From: Cheiracanthium punctorium
Taxonomy: Eukaryota; Arthropoda; Arachnida; Araneae; Cheiracanthiidae
Direction: 5' to 3'
Assembly: GCA_038373885.1 (NCBI GenBank)
Contig: JAWZYV010001774.1
Span: 1,612,001 to 1,676,000, forward strand
Length of the DNA: 64,000 nt
Shown one piece after another: positions 1 to 12,062 of this stretch (positions within the stretch are counted from its first letter, which is position 1; each line of letters begins with the position of its first letter). Both the position numbers and the translations under genes were made by a program. Below the pieces are notes generated by a model. That model worked only from the letters and a program-made list of their open reading frames with translations, ran no database searches and was not told the origin of the DNA.

Positions 1-2301
1 TTTATATAGTTACTGTGATCCTTTACTGCTAATACGGTGTGGGGGAAAAAATCAATGGACTGTTCGAAAATTTCCTGCATCAATTGCTCGAGCAGTACTT
101 GAAGAAACATTCCTCTAGATCGCATAACACTCATCTTAATATATAACGCTACAAGATTACGTACTTACGACTAGGTACTTTATGTTTCAGAAGTCCTGAA
201 CCATACTCAAATTGAAAGGATAAAACTGAGAATCATATGATTACCTTTGCTTGAAATACCAGAAATTCGAGCTGCTTGCCGCTAAAAAAAAATTGGAAGA
301 AAGACTGCATACTTATTTTGCTCGGCTAGGGAGGTAATTTGGGGGCAATTTTCCAATACAACGGAGTCTGCCTAGAAATAAACATACATATCCAGCTTGT
401 TCGGAGATAAATCAAGTTTATTGCTATGATTTGAATGGATAGTTAAGAAAATCATTAGATAATGTTGGCCAAAGAAGCCAAAAAGAGAAAGAGAATATAT
501 TTATAGACCAAATTAATTTTGGTAGGTACTGGATATGCGAACACGCTTAAAAATAAAGAACAAAATTCGCTCCGAAGGAGCTAAAACAACTCCGAAGGAT
601 TTAGTTCTTTATTTTTATGCATAAAAATGGTGGTACTGATGCTCATGGAGCTAATTTTGGAAACTTTTTCTCAATAATATTTCAGGAGCAGATTATTGTT
701 TACAAAAATCAATAAAATCCTGCATGTGATGCTAATGGATAATTCTGAGAATTGCAAAACAGTTTGAAATATTAATTGCACCAGAAAGTTATGCCAATAT
801 TTTTACATTAAATTCAAGGAAATAAATTTTCAATAAGTATTCAATTACAAACGAGTTGTGCCTAAAAATTAGATTTATATTTATTACGTTTTAAAGCAAG
901 AATTTTATAGATAATTTCTTTCTTTCAAGAAAGAATGAGTGAAATAACAGTGAGAGTGGCTGTCTACCCTCCTTGGAGGAGAATTTCGGTATGTCCCGAA
1001 ATCGATTTTTAAGTATTTATAAATGTGGTATTTTACAGCAAGAATTTTGTGGCCAGCTTTGTTTTTCCTTATGGATAGAGAAAAGTGAAATGAAGAAGCC
1101 GTTCAGAACCAAAATGATTGACGTCATTCTCATTCGCAATATCTAATTTGAATAACTGAAAGCAAAAAAAAATTAATCACACGTTGTTCACTTATCCACC
1201 TTTATCGGATATAAACCCTTTTGTAAGCAGATGGTGTGTCACAGGTCTCATTGAATTACTCATTAAATAAGATTTAATAATTTGATTACGTAAAATGAAA
1301 ACGCTTTAACGATTATTTCAAATTCGAATGCTTTAAGCTGTAAGCATTATTGTGAAGGCGTATATATTGCTTTATTCCTCTATGTACGTGCACATTATTG
1401 TCGTATCGTGATGTTATGTAGCCTAAAGCCTTCCTCATTATACGATTATCTAATATAAAAAGAATTTTTTCAAATCGATTTGGTAGTTCTTGAGATAACC
1501 GCCTTCAAACAAACAAACACTGTTATCCTTATTACATTCATAAAGATAGGAATAAAAAACATGTAAAAAAAATTATATTTGAGTGTATTTTGAAAAAAAT
1601 CGTCAGCATTGATGTTTTCTTTAAAATAACAGATTTGTACAGGTCCACCCACGCACCTTTTTTTTTTTCAACATTATTTATTTAGAAAGGGATGCATCAT
1701 ATTGTTACCTTAACATTGAACTTCTGGAACGAATGCTGGATAATTTGTAAAGCTGTCAGTTCGTCCTATTCAGAGGTTATTTATTACTAACTATCGATAT
1801 GAACACACCGATCAATCCTTGTTAGGCAATGATTACACCTATGTACATTTTTAGGAGAATTGTACCGGTAAAATATTCCAAGGCAATATTTTAAAAACCA
1901 TTAGTGTATCATGCCATCTCCTAGACCTAGAGAATAGACAGAAATAGCCATCATTCATTTGATCTGAAAAGTGATCGCTAACAAAGCACTAATGAGATTG
2001 GAATGCGGCATGTTCCATTCAGCCAGAACAATTAGAGCGTTTTCAAGACAGTCCACTGGGTTCAAGTACAAGCAAGAAAGCTGATATTTCAACAGTGTCT
2101 GTCACCAACACATAGGGTGACATGGACATTAAAACAAGGTGGCATAATTGTTAGTGACGGGTTTTTCCACATTAACTGATTAATTAATAAATTAATTAAT
2201 GTTACCTTTCTATATTTACTTTAAAATAAATGTGTCATTAACACAACAAATAACACAACACGCGTAATTAGCGTTAGATTGTCAATGCTATAACCAAAAT
2301 A
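1..2301. other. AT-rich intergenic or intronic DNA, no gene seen
   Basis: Apart from the small inverted repeat at 549-616 and an AT-rich palindrome (ATTAATTAATAAATTAATTAAT, 2178-2200 region), nothing recognisable. No ORF with protein-like composition. Confidence 0.6.
549..616. repeat. Short imperfect inverted repeat
   Basis: AAAAATAAAGAACAAAATTC pairs with GGATTTAGTTCTTTATTTTT around CTCCGAAGGAGCTAAAACAA. Probably a MITE remnant. Confidence 0.6.
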
Positions 2302-2303
2302 TA

Positions 2304-2907
2304 CAGGGTGAGTGGTTGTAATTAAACTTTCCCTCTAAATAGGGTGCTAGAGCTGGAACGGTTGAAAGGATTGTAACCAAATTTGGTATATGGGTTATAC
2401 ATCAAATGCGTCCAAGGAATTACGAAAAAAATTTTCAGTTCAATAAAGGTCCACTAAGTGATATTCTGCATAAAATTAACATCAAATTTAGCAATGGAAA
2501 GGGATAATTCAAAGCGTACAAACAGCTTCAGCATTTATTCAATAGTTTTTGACACGGACGCCGGCAGCATAGGGCAAGAGGGGGGCAATGCCCCCCCTGG
2601 ATTTTTGTATGCAGTGTTTTACCTTGCTCTTTTGTTCTTTCCAACATGGTAACCATACGTTGAAGTCGTCTTTGCCCCCCCCCCTGGGAAATATTCTGTC
2701 GGCGGCCATGGTTTTTGAGCATTTATTAATTACTTTGAGTCATTTTTGGAGCTGATTTCACGATGAAAAGCTCCACCTAGTTTTGAACTAAACTTTTCAA
2801 AGAAACTTCCTTGAACGCGTTCATATGGCCAAATTTGGTGGCAATCTGATCATCCGTCTCAGCTGAAGAAAGCTGTTTATAGGAGAAGTTTAGTTATAAC
2901 CACCCTG
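2304..2907. mobile_element. Mariner-type non-autonomous element
   Basis: TA at 2302-2303 and 2908-2909. Ends CAGGGTGAGTGGTTGTAATT and, on the other strand, CAGGGTGGTTATAACTAAAC form an inverted repeat. Interrupted by the hAT MITE at 2553-2710. Interior matches 30865-31177. Confidence 0.75.
2553..2710. mobile_element. Small hAT-type MITE inserted in a mariner-type repeat
   Basis: Imperfect inverted ends CACGGACGCCGGCAG and CTGTCGGCGGCCATG with an exact 8-base duplication GTTTTTGA (2545-2552, 2711-2718). Contains G-run and C-run blocks. Flanking sequence on both sides is one interrupted repeat. Confidence 0.82.
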
Positions 2908-3129
2908 TATGTAAATGCTTGTTAGCATTGCAAAGATCAGATTACAATAAATGCAAGTTTTTATTTAAACTATCTTTCTCTCCGGGTTGGTCGTCACTTT
3001 ACGACAGGGGAGATTTTTCATCCGATAACACGAAACCGGGCAGCGATTTTCTCCAATTCCTTCCGTTTTCTGTAAGGAGTAGAATTTTGAAGTCTAAAAG
3101 AATTTTTTTTTTTTCTTTCCAATGGCGGG

Positions 3130-3216
3130 CCTATGTCGGGGATCGAACCCTTACCGCCGGGAGTTGAACCCGAAACCTTCGTCTGGAGCTTCACCCACCA
3201 TACAATCCGATAGGCC
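3130..3216 (-). mobile_element. tRNA-like SINE head fragment
   Basis: Minus strand carries two B-box-like motifs, GGGTTCAACTCCC and GGGTTCGATCCCC, in a GC-richer block. No clear A box or boundaries. Confidence 0.45.
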
Positions 3217-3677
3217 TAGAAGAAAATTAGAAAATCAAAATCTGCAATTCCTGGACGGGTTAGTAAATAGTATGAACCTTTCCTATGCTCCTATGCAGAA
3301 TTCGTATGCTTTCAGCTTGAATCGGAATATCACACGGATAAATGATCAAATTTCTGAAAATATGAATTTTTCCACGATGCCTTTTATGCATTAAAATATT
3401 TAAAGTTCGTTATTATTAGCACTAGAGTGCTATTTTGTTCATTTTCTGTATTTCCGGTATTTTCTATCGACAGAATTGGTAGACATTTCTGTGGACATGA
3501 TTTGTGGACATCGACAAGTTTTGACTTACACGGTTTAGGCGGAAGAAATTTAAAAAAAAGAACTCTGTAATAAACACACAAATAATTAAAAATAGCACAG
3601 AACCTACGTTTCGAGTGATACAAAGGAACCGTTCTTATCCAGCTCTAAGAAGGCCCAACTTCCAAACTGGCTGGAAA

Positions 3678-4144
3678 CAGGCCCTGATTACTGCACAGGC
3701 CAACTAGTCCACAGCCTAGGGGGCCCAAAATTAATCAAATAGTTTACTTTCTATTCCTAAAAGAAATGAGTTATACTAAAATTTTAACAGTAATGAAAAT
3801 AAATAAAGAGGTGCACTTTGACAACAAATACCGCTAAGCAAAAGCGTTTGTTTCCGCTATATTCAAGAATAAAACAAATTTCATGTGTTAAGATCCCAAG
3901 AATTCCACCATGGAGTATTCATTGACGTGACGTCATTTGATTCTTAAGCATAACTTCTACATTAAAAGCTAAAACTTTTTGTGCAGGAGAAAGTTGGAAG
4001 CTAGCACACCTCCCCCACATATGAAATTGAGAAGAAATACTGGTATCTTATAAATTATAAGTGGTATACCAACAAGAAATTACCGCACAGGGGCCCTGCA
4101 AAAACGCTTGGCCTTGGGCCTCCGAATGTCTTAGTCGGTCTCTG
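3678..4144. mobile_element. Probable hAT-type MITE
   Basis: Flanked by GCTGGAAA (3670-3677 and 4145-4152), extendable to CTGGCTGGAAA if CTG of the end is counted. Ends CAGGCCCTGATTA and, inverted, CAGAGACCGACTA are weakly matched. Near-terminal GGGGGCCC and GGGGCCC blocks resemble a widespread hAT MITE type. Confidence 0.65.
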
Positions 4145-4152
4145 GCTGGAAA

Positions 4153-6127
4153 GTGAGTCTAGCTTTACTGATCGTGTGGAAGGTGAAATTTCTTACAGCG
4201 GAAGAGGGTTGGGCCCTTTGTATCACCCGAAACATACGTTCTGTAATATTTATTCTTCATTAATTTTGATGAGTGTTTTCATTTCAATATGTTTACTTAA
4301 AATGATAAAGCTGCTAACGTTCATTCAATTGATTATACTTTTTTCTGGGATTTATTTTCAAATATTTATTTAATACACGCATACTTTAATAAAAAATTAA
4401 TTTTCCTCTTAAAAATGCTTAATTAATTAACATTAATGATTGAGAAATGTTTTATGAAATGGCACGTTGCTAATGGTAAAAATAAAGTACGTAAACTGAA
4501 TGTCCCAATATCAATAACCTATACTAAACTATAGGGTACCAAAGACCACTGGCGTAAACTGCCACAACACTGGGACAGCGAAATGTGTCCTTTCGTAGAA
4601 AATACCTATTTTCGAATAAGTGATATCCGACTTTTCTTGAGTTTTACGGGGGGAGGGCAATTGCCCCCTCCTTGCCCCTAGTGAGTTACGCCTATGCCAA
4701 AGACGTAGCTATGGGATGCGACTCGGGGGCCTGAGAGCCTTCTCGAAATTTAGAATCTTGTTAATTGGATGTGAGTAATCAAGCCTTTTTGTTATAATTT
4801 CTACCTTTATCACTTTTGGGGCCCTCTCCGATTTTTTTTCTGACTACGTGCTTCAATTGAACAACCAACTTCTCTTTTTTCTCACCAACGCGTAAGGAAA
4901 ACCTACCAAATGGCGACATAATGTTCCAGCCACAAGAATAACCCTGTATCACAGACTTTTGATTGTCATAATCGAGGCGTGAAAGTATCTTCTGGCACAC
5001 AAACGACACCGAGAGGGAGGGAACTTGATCCAGTGACAGCGACACACGCGCAACAACCGCCAATTACAAGAACTAATTATCTTTTAATTATAGCCAGGGT
5101 AATTTTTATTTGGAACAGGAGAAGGGGGGGGGGTAAAAAGGTGAAGATGTCACCAAAAGAACTGAACAGTTAATACTACAAAGCTCAATGACCCAGCAAA
5201 AGTAAAACAGCGGTTTTTAAGTCCCACATTTCTGCTCGCAATAAAAATAGAAGGAAATAAAAAAATGGATGATTCATGAGTAGAAATTGTGTTTTAGGCA
5301 ATAGAATCTCTTTAAATTGTTACTGTGCTCTTACTTTTTTTATATCGAGTTTAATGTAAATAACGATGATAATAAATACCTCGAAGCCAATTTCTGTTTT
5401 TCAAGCGATTGAACCCGATCTTATATTGCTTCTTTTATTTCTGTTGTGCCAGATAACGAAGAAATGGCTACTGATTCATCTTTAAATTTTCATAAACCTT
5501 TTATTTTTTATTTGGGATGCATGATTTTAGATTTAAGGGAGTTTTGTTTTAAAAAAGGGGGAAATTTTTTAAAAATTCAATGAATTTTGTATAATACAAT
5601 TTTATTTTTACTTAATTTTTTAATTTAAAAATATAGTAGTATTAAGTGACTGTCTAAATTTATTCTTCAACCTAATATAAAAACGATCTCTCAAAACGGT
5701 AGAACACACAAATACGTGTATTTTCCAGGACAGTATATCCAGTTATTTTTCTGTATGGTCTGGAAGTACTTGCGTTCCGTAGAGTTAACGGAAATAGCGT
5801 CCTTTCATTCATTACGTTTCCCATGGAAATAACACTTCCGTAAACACACACGAAACTGCTTTTTTTTTTATATATATATTAACGGGTGCGAGTTTTTCAC
5901 ACGACGAAACGTAACATATTCTCATCATATGAAGATTATGATCTTCTCGTTAATGCTTTTCTCTGTGAAATGCATTGAAAATAGATTATTATTATTTTTC
6001 TTTTTCGATCATCTTGGAAAAGTGTTATTTCCGATATCTATTTTCTGAATACGATTTTTATGTTGATTTTTACTTTATTAACCCCCTTGAGGGCATATTA
6101 ATTTCGATGTTCCCGATTCTTCAAAAA
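4153..6127. other. AT-rich DNA, no gene seen
   Basis: G- and C-run blocks at 4649-4676 with GTGAGTTACGCCTATGCC suggest a decayed MITE end. The rest is AT-rich with scattered stops in all frames. Confidence 0.5.
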
Positions 6128-6270
6128 CGGGTTCTGCATTCGATTCTTTCATCTGTATTCAAAAAGAATTCGATTTCAAACAGAGTTTTTTTTAAAAATA
6201 AGTAAATATATTTTAGAGGGAAAAAAGTTATGCAAACTAAAGGTATCGCATTCGATTCTTTCATCGCAGT
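6128..6270 (+). repeat. Direct repeat, 112-base period
   Basis: GCATTCGATTCTTTCATC occurs at 6136 and 6248 with partly similar following sequence. Confidence 0.6.
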
Positions 6271-6805
6271 TCAACAAGTAGTCCAATTAAAAGAAATCAG
6301 TTACACAAAAAAGTAAAAATATTTAAATAAAAATGAAACATACGTTAGAATGCAAAGTAGAGATGAGTCGGATATCCGTGTTCGTATTTGTTTAAACGAG
6401 TAAAAATAATATACATATCCGTCTTTTTTTTTCAGCAGATATTAGACATATTTTGTTACAATAAAAGTAAAATCTAATATTTTAAAATTTTAGCCTTCTT
6501 TTCTTCTAGAGGCTGTTTCTAAATAATTATCAGAATGTTATAACAAATAAAACAATTAAAATATATTAATTTACAGCTATCATTTAGTTATTTTGTTACC
6601 ATTCAGTGCGCTACTATTGAAAGGAATTGGATGAATAAATCTAAATTTTATCAAAGAATTTTTCTTAAGTCTGAATTGCCTACTCCTTTGATGTTTAGCA
6701 ATTGTTTTTCACGGGCATGCTTTGAGTAGTGTAAGCCAAATAATATCTAAGGGGAGTAATTTGGGTGGAGGACTTTGTAAGAGGGTTCTCTCGCGTGTTC
6801 ACGTT

Positions 6806-7229
6806 TAGGGAATGCAATCCCGCACTGTTTTTCGCCTTGCGGGATTTCGGGATTAAGATTTATTGATCCCGCGGGATTGACATTTCATTTAACTTGGACT
6901 TCATTTCAACAGAGAGAAGTGGAAAAAAGTAAGATTTCAAGCACTAAAGTTTCACGTTAATAATTATAATTAATCTTATGAGATAATTAATACAATAACT
7001 TAGAGAAATATGAAAATTATAATCATGATATTCAGAATAATTTAGAGGTTATGTCATGCTATTTACTAAAAATGAGGAATTTCCAGGAATATACAATTTA
7101 TAGATGCATTCACATACTTACGTTATTTTCTTAGTTGCTGAAAAAAGAACGCACAGAATCGAACAAATCCAATGAATCATTTCCCTTAGTCTAGATTTAA
7201 TTTTAGTAAAATAATTAATTAAATGTGTG

Positions 7230-7288
<59 letters not shown>

Positions 7289-7671
7289 TAAAAGGAAAAG
7301 TTTTTATAATGAATTCGCGATTGTTCGTTAAGAGATAAATTAGTATGAAATATTTCAGTTCATTTGGAGATTGGGAAGTTTACGAAAAATTTAGACTACG
7401 ATGGTTAGATTTAGTTGCTCGATCCAAACTCCCATTGGAAGCTAATTTAAAAAAAATAAAACTTTAAATTAAAATTTGTAATTATTGATTCGTTTTATTA
7501 GATAAAAGACATAAATATGCAAAATTTTTCGGTCTATTGATTGGGAAAGCAGCGTGAAATTGTAATAAAAAATAATTTATTTCTGTGTCAATCCCGCGGG
7601 ACTAGTCCCGCAAACATTTGTGCGGGATCCCGCAAGATCCCGTTCCCGCGGGATCGGGATTGCATTCCCTA
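6806..7671 (+). mobile_element. Non-autonomous hAT element with GC-palindrome ends, copy 1
   Basis: Terminal inverted repeats TAGGGAATGCAATCCCG, perfect on both ends, flanked by an identical 8-base duplication TTCACGTT (6798-6805 and 7672-7679). Subterminal regions carry repeated ATCCCGCGGGAT-like palindromes; the interior is AT-rich and includes a (TA)n run. No transposase. An 8-base duplication and a TAGGG start fit the hAT superfamily. Confidence 0.9.
7233..7281. repeat. (TA)n microsatellite inside the 6.8 kb hAT element
   Basis: Uninterrupted TA dinucleotides, absent from the related copy at 48.3 kb. Confidence 0.95.
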
Positions 7672-7812
7672 TTCACGTTACGTATGGAGAAAACCAAACA
7701 AAATTTCAAACCGTTAGATTGACAACTGCACGGTAGGCCAGAATCCTGGCCCTTCACATTTCAGCCGCATCTGCCATGTTCAGTGTCTTATCCACTTGGC
7801 CATAAGTCGGAG

Positions 7813-7988
7813 CAGTGGCGTAGCCAAGGGGGTTATGGGGGGGGGCAGACCCCCCCCCATGAGAAATTTTTTGCGATACTAAAGGTATATTTTTCACACC
7901 GTTATCACACACACACACCTATACATATATGTGAGCTTCAGTATTCATACCCCCCTGCCCCCATGAAAAGTTTCTGGCTACGCCACTG
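7813..7988 (+). mobile_element. hAT-type MITE, CAGTGGCGTAGCC family, copy 1
   Basis: Inverted ends CAGTGGCGTAGCCA and TGGCTACGCCACTG. Flanks AGTCGGAG and GGTAGGAG are an 8-base duplication with two differences. G- and C-runs lie near the two ends. Confidence 0.85.
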
Positions 7989-8239
7989 GGTAGGAGAATA
8001 TGTATTTGGAAAGCAGTTGGTTGGTACACTATTTGATAGCAAATACAGTGTAAAGACACAATTCAATTTTGAGTAACGGGTTTGTGTGTTTGATTCGCAT
8101 GTAAATAAGAATGAAATGTTTTCAGCCGTTGAAATAAAGCAAGAAAACGCAATATTTTTTATTTATTTATTATTCCTTTGCACATGGGTCTGAAATTTTA
8201 ACCCATTTTACAAATCGCTTTTTTCAGAGTCCATGGATA

Positions 8240-8288
8240 CATATATATATAGATATATATAGATAGATAGATAGATAGACAGATAGAT
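8240..8288. repeat. (TA)n/(GATA)n microsatellite
   Basis: TATATATATAGATATATATA followed by several GATA units. Confidence 0.9.
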
Positions 8289-9029
8289 TTTTTTTTCATG
8301 AATTTTTGTTATCAGCTTGATATAAGATATCATTCCCCAGATATCCTGAAAATATGCAAGAAATGATGATTTCATTGCAAGTGTCAATTGTAGAATTTCA
8401 TTAAAATGAATTGTTAAATCCACTGTTTTAAGTCATAAACTGTAGGAGAGTTTTTTTTTAATGCCTATGTAACATTAGTAAGCACATAAATGCATGCTTA
8501 ACCTCTACTTGCAGATGTTATACTTTCCTCCAAATAAAGGAAAACTAGGTAGGTTTTTTTTTTAATTATTTCTGGGGAGGTGATGTGGCTTTAAGTTAAT
8601 CTAAGGGCTTCTCTGACCTCACTGCCATTCCGTATTGCGTGTACTTCTGTTGATGAAGGCTGAAAATTTTTCGGCTGGAACGTACGTTCAGATTCATAAG
8701 TATAGTAACACACTTTTATGTGTGCTACTTTAAAAAGTTTTAATTATTTCATCGTTTAAACACCAGTTCCTATTTGAGTGTCTTTTGTTAATGGCTATTT
8801 TTGAACTTTTTTTTTAATTACATTCTGCATTGCGTCCCCTCCACCATCCCGATCTCTCTTCGCCTTGCCTGACATGATTTTACCTATCTCATTCGGACAA
8901 TGGCAGTGTATAAGTCGAAGAGCTAAACTGATGATTCCATTCGAGATATGCAATGGAAACAGCTGAAGCGATATAACAGTAATAGAAAGATTCCACTGGG
9001 AAAAATCGTAAAAAGAAGAAAGGCATCGC

Positions 9030-9518
9030 TTAACCCTTTGAGGCGTAACCCTTTACCAATGCTGAAAAAAGGGCAGCCGTTGCCATCGCTCGACTTAACT
9101 ACCAGCAAGATGGCGGACGATCGAAACGTTCATCGCGTGCCACAGATCTAGAGACACAGCCAGCTGTCTTCAAAAAAGGGTCTCTAGATCTGTGGCACGC
9201 GATGAACGTTTCGATCGTCCACCATCTTGCTGGTAGTTAAGTCGAGCGATGGCAACGGCTGCCTTTTTTTTCAGCATTGGGCAATCTATCCAGCTGTTCT
9301 CGCATTCTTCCATTTTTCAGCAGATGTCAGTGCTCTTAAAAATAATCGTGACCATTTTTTTACGAGAAATGACGTGCTAAAAAGTAAAGGATTCTCGTGG
9401 AGCTATGTCACCTGCAACTATTTTTATAGAAATCAAATCTATTCTTCGTGACTGGCAACAGTCAAAACGTCAGGGTTTGGTGTTCCCAGAGCGGGAACAC
9501 GGCGCGTTAAAGGGTTAA
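9030..9518 (-). mobile_element. piggyBac-type MITE, copy 1 (complete)
   Basis: Bounded by TTAA at 9030-9033 and 9515-9518. Ends begin CCCTTT on each strand (CCCTTTGAGGCG at left, CCCTTTAACGCG at right). Behind the left end is a large imperfect inverted repeat (arms about 9060-9155 and 9175-9280) centred near 9165, then about 230 bases of non-palindromic sequence to the right end. No transposase is encoded; the short frames in it are by-products. TTAA duplication is the hallmark of piggyBac transposition. Strand follows the AACGCGCAG end as the 5' end. Confidence 0.88.
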
Positions 9519-9812
9519 CCAGCATTGATTGGGTGAATGTGACTGTTAGGTTGATACACAATTTATTTGAATTTTACTTGGAAATAATAGAAAAAGCAAT
9601 AAAAATCAAAAACATTTCCATTCTAAAAAATTAGCGTGACGGGCTAGACTCAACATCAGAGCTTCTCTCCTCCGCAAAACCCTTTCCTTTGTCGGAAGCA
9701 TTTCACTGTAGTGCCAAGCTTGAAAAATCTCCTTAATTCCAATAAAGCCAACCCGATTTGTTGTTCATAAACAAGGATTTAAAAAAAAGAAAATTGTAGA
9801 CGGCTCTCTCTC

Positions 9813-9844
<32 letters not shown>

Positions 9845-10084
9845 CCGAATAGCGTTTTACCATTATTGGCCCAAAGACACCACGGCAGTCTTTATAAATA
9901 AAACTGAAGCAAGAAAGGAAAACCATGCGGAACTTTTTGATCATAAGAACACTTTCCGATACAATATTACTTGCGCTCCTACTGACAACTTAACAAATGG
10001 TTAATCTTTTTAATGGCAATACTTTTCAACTTCGCTGGAAAATGCTCATAAAAAAATGGGGCGGTGGTGGTATAAACTAACAAT

Positions 10085-10435
10085 TAGTTAAAATAAGCTA
10101 ATTGCACCAGGAGAAAAATAAAATCCAGAATGACTCTATGTGACCTGTACTACACACTGAAATAAATATAAAAAATGGTGGGTTTTTTCTCTTTTTTTTA
10201 TACTTCCAGAAAAAACATTCAGCATGGTATTGGGAAGTTTTTCGAAAAGCGATACATTCTGCAAAATTTTCTATTTTTAAGAATTTATTCTAGAAGTTTC
10301 GTAATTAATACATGTTTATATATCAGTGTATAGTGCAACTTGTAAAAAGGAATTCTATAAAAATTTTGATGGGCTTGATATAATTAGTTTTTTTTTATTT
10401 ATTTACCTACCCAAAATCACATGATTTTTTTGTTT
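10085..10435 (+). repeat. Interspersed repeat, unknown family, copy 1
   Basis: Shares ordered segments with 17593-17925: CTAATT(G/A)CACCAG, CTACACACTG(A/T)AATAAAT, ACATTCTGC(A/T)AAATTTTC, TTTTTAAGAATT and CAAAATCACATGATTTTT. No terminal repeats recognised. Confidence 0.65.
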
Positions 10436-11324
10436 TTTTTTTTTATTTTGAAAGATAGTCTTAAGCCCTTTTCCAAAGTGGATAAGAAAATATTATGCGA
10501 CCTATTTCATCAATGTTTTTATGTCCACGGTGTGCATAAAATTTGCAAATGGAAACATTCCCTTTTTACAATGAAATCGGAGCTCACACTTGACTCCTGG
10601 AAATTGCAACTTCACCAGCTGGACAAGCGTCGACGATCTACTTCCAACAGCTGTCTGCTGCATCCATCCGGCGTACTCTTCATAAGGTTCTATCGAGTAT
10701 ACCTGACCAAACACATGCGACCTACTTAATGAGCGGGAAAAAAAAAATATGAAACGGAATGTGCCATTTTGTATCATCGTTTAAAAGCACAATCGATGTC
10801 AGTGATGGGTCATTCTTCTATTTTACCCCTATTTATTTTCAATCTAGAACTCGTGCTTAACCTGTTCACTCTCGTGATTCAAAAGATGCACAGAGAAGAC
10901 TCTTTTCATTTGATCAATGCTGCGTAACTTTGACGGCTCCTCTGGGGTCAAGTGTTGCAGTTGCGGATCGGCTTGACAGCCCCTCTATAGCTTTCCTTTC
11001 TCTAATCGGTGTTGCTTCTTAGCTTTCAAAGCCCCAAGCTGGGAAGCAGCTGTCTTGTCTTCATGGATTATGGGGGCTTAGCCATTTGTGCTTTACAGTA
11101 CTTTGTACCAGCCCCGAATCCAGATTAGATCAATAGCGGCAGTACCTGCCAAGGGAGTGTTAATTTCTACCACAAACTCCTGAAGAATTCGTTTCTACCT
11201 CACTCAGGAGCCGATAGATGGCACCACTACCGATCACAAGTGTGTGTGGGGGGGGGGTTAATTTTGATGCAAATACCAAGCAGAAGACCTTAAGGCTTAG
11301 TTTTGCCAGCCTCAGTGGTATCAT

Positions 11325-11404
11325 TTTGTATGGGATTCGCCATTAGGTTGATCCCAGGATCGAACTCAAAACTTGACGGCTCTCCCAACTGGGCTACCGC
11401 TGCC
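11325..11404 (-). mobile_element. tRNA-like SINE head
   Basis: Minus strand reads GCGGTAGCCCAGTTGGGAGA (A box) then TGAGTTCGATCCTGGGATC (B box) at tRNA-like spacing. The anticodon arm does not pair well and there is no CCA-adjacent acceptor stem, so a SINE head is preferred over a functional tRNA. Confidence 0.6.
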
Positions 11405-11479
11405 TGGGGACCAACACTAGAGGAAGCTTCTCCCACCGCGTCTTTTCAGTGATTCGAGCGAACAAATTAAGCCTAGGTC

Positions 11480-11782
11480 CATTGGCGGATCAAACTCCGC
11501 ATCTCGGTAAAATTGCAAGTTCATGTGTATTCCAAGGGGAGGGGGGAGAGGGGCCATGGCTCCACTTGTACCTCCTTTGGATCGTTATCTCGAGCTCACT
11601 CACCCAACTTTTAAACTACGGTAAGTTCAACGATGTTCTTAAGGATAAAATTTTGTTCTTTGTTTTAGAAAACTTTCCACGTTTGTATCTTTCTATTTTA
11701 AAAATGTAACGGCCGCTGCCGCCGCTGTCAAAAGTTTGTTCTGCTATCTCCTCCCCAAGATATTTTCCTGGATACGCCACTG
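11480..11782. mobile_element. Old hAT-like MITE
   Basis: Left end CATTGGCGGATC and right end GATACGCCACTG are inverted with mismatches. The flanking octamers match at only four positions, so the duplication is eroded. Its first 75 bases recur at 11989-12062. Confidence 0.45.
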
Positions 11783-12062
11783 CGTAACTTATAATATACG
11801 CACAAAGATAAGTTTTAACAAAAATATTGTCTTACTTTTTTATTTCGATTTTTTGTTTTCAAAGGATAATATTGAAAAATGTCCTTGCTGTGGCTCCGAA
11901 ACACTTATTTGACTCCCATCTTAATTACTTACACTAGTTCATGAAAAATGATTAAAATAAAGAAAAAAAAAAATGGATTAACTAGCCAAACTCCGCATCT
12001 CGACAAAATTGCAAGTTCATGTGTGTTCCAAGGGGAGGGGGGAGAGAGGCCATGGCTCCGTT
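11783..12062. repeat. Composite repeat: inverted piece of the 14.1 kb hAT plus a duplicated 75-base segment
   Basis: 11800-11980 matches 14460-14645 in reverse complement (AGTTTTAACAAAAATATTG, TGTCCTTGCTGTGGCTCCG and so on). 11989-12062 repeats 11488-11562 (CAAACTCCGCATCTCG...CCATGGCTCC). A rearranged cluster. Confidence 0.7.

Larger units (their letters stand above)
6718..7808 (-). mobile_element. tRNA-derived SINE (family A) split by a hAT element
   Basis: Right part 7672-7808 on the minus strand starts with a tRNA-like head (TGGCCAAGTGGATAAGAC) and continues through TCTAACGGTTTG and TTTTCTCCATACGTAACGTG. The remaining SINE tail continues at 6718-6805 on the other side of the hAT insertion. 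Confidence 0.75.

Noticed and set aside
11325..11404. Functional tRNA gene on the minus strand
   Set aside because: A and B boxes are present but the acceptor and anticodon stems do not pair well; a SINE head explains it better.
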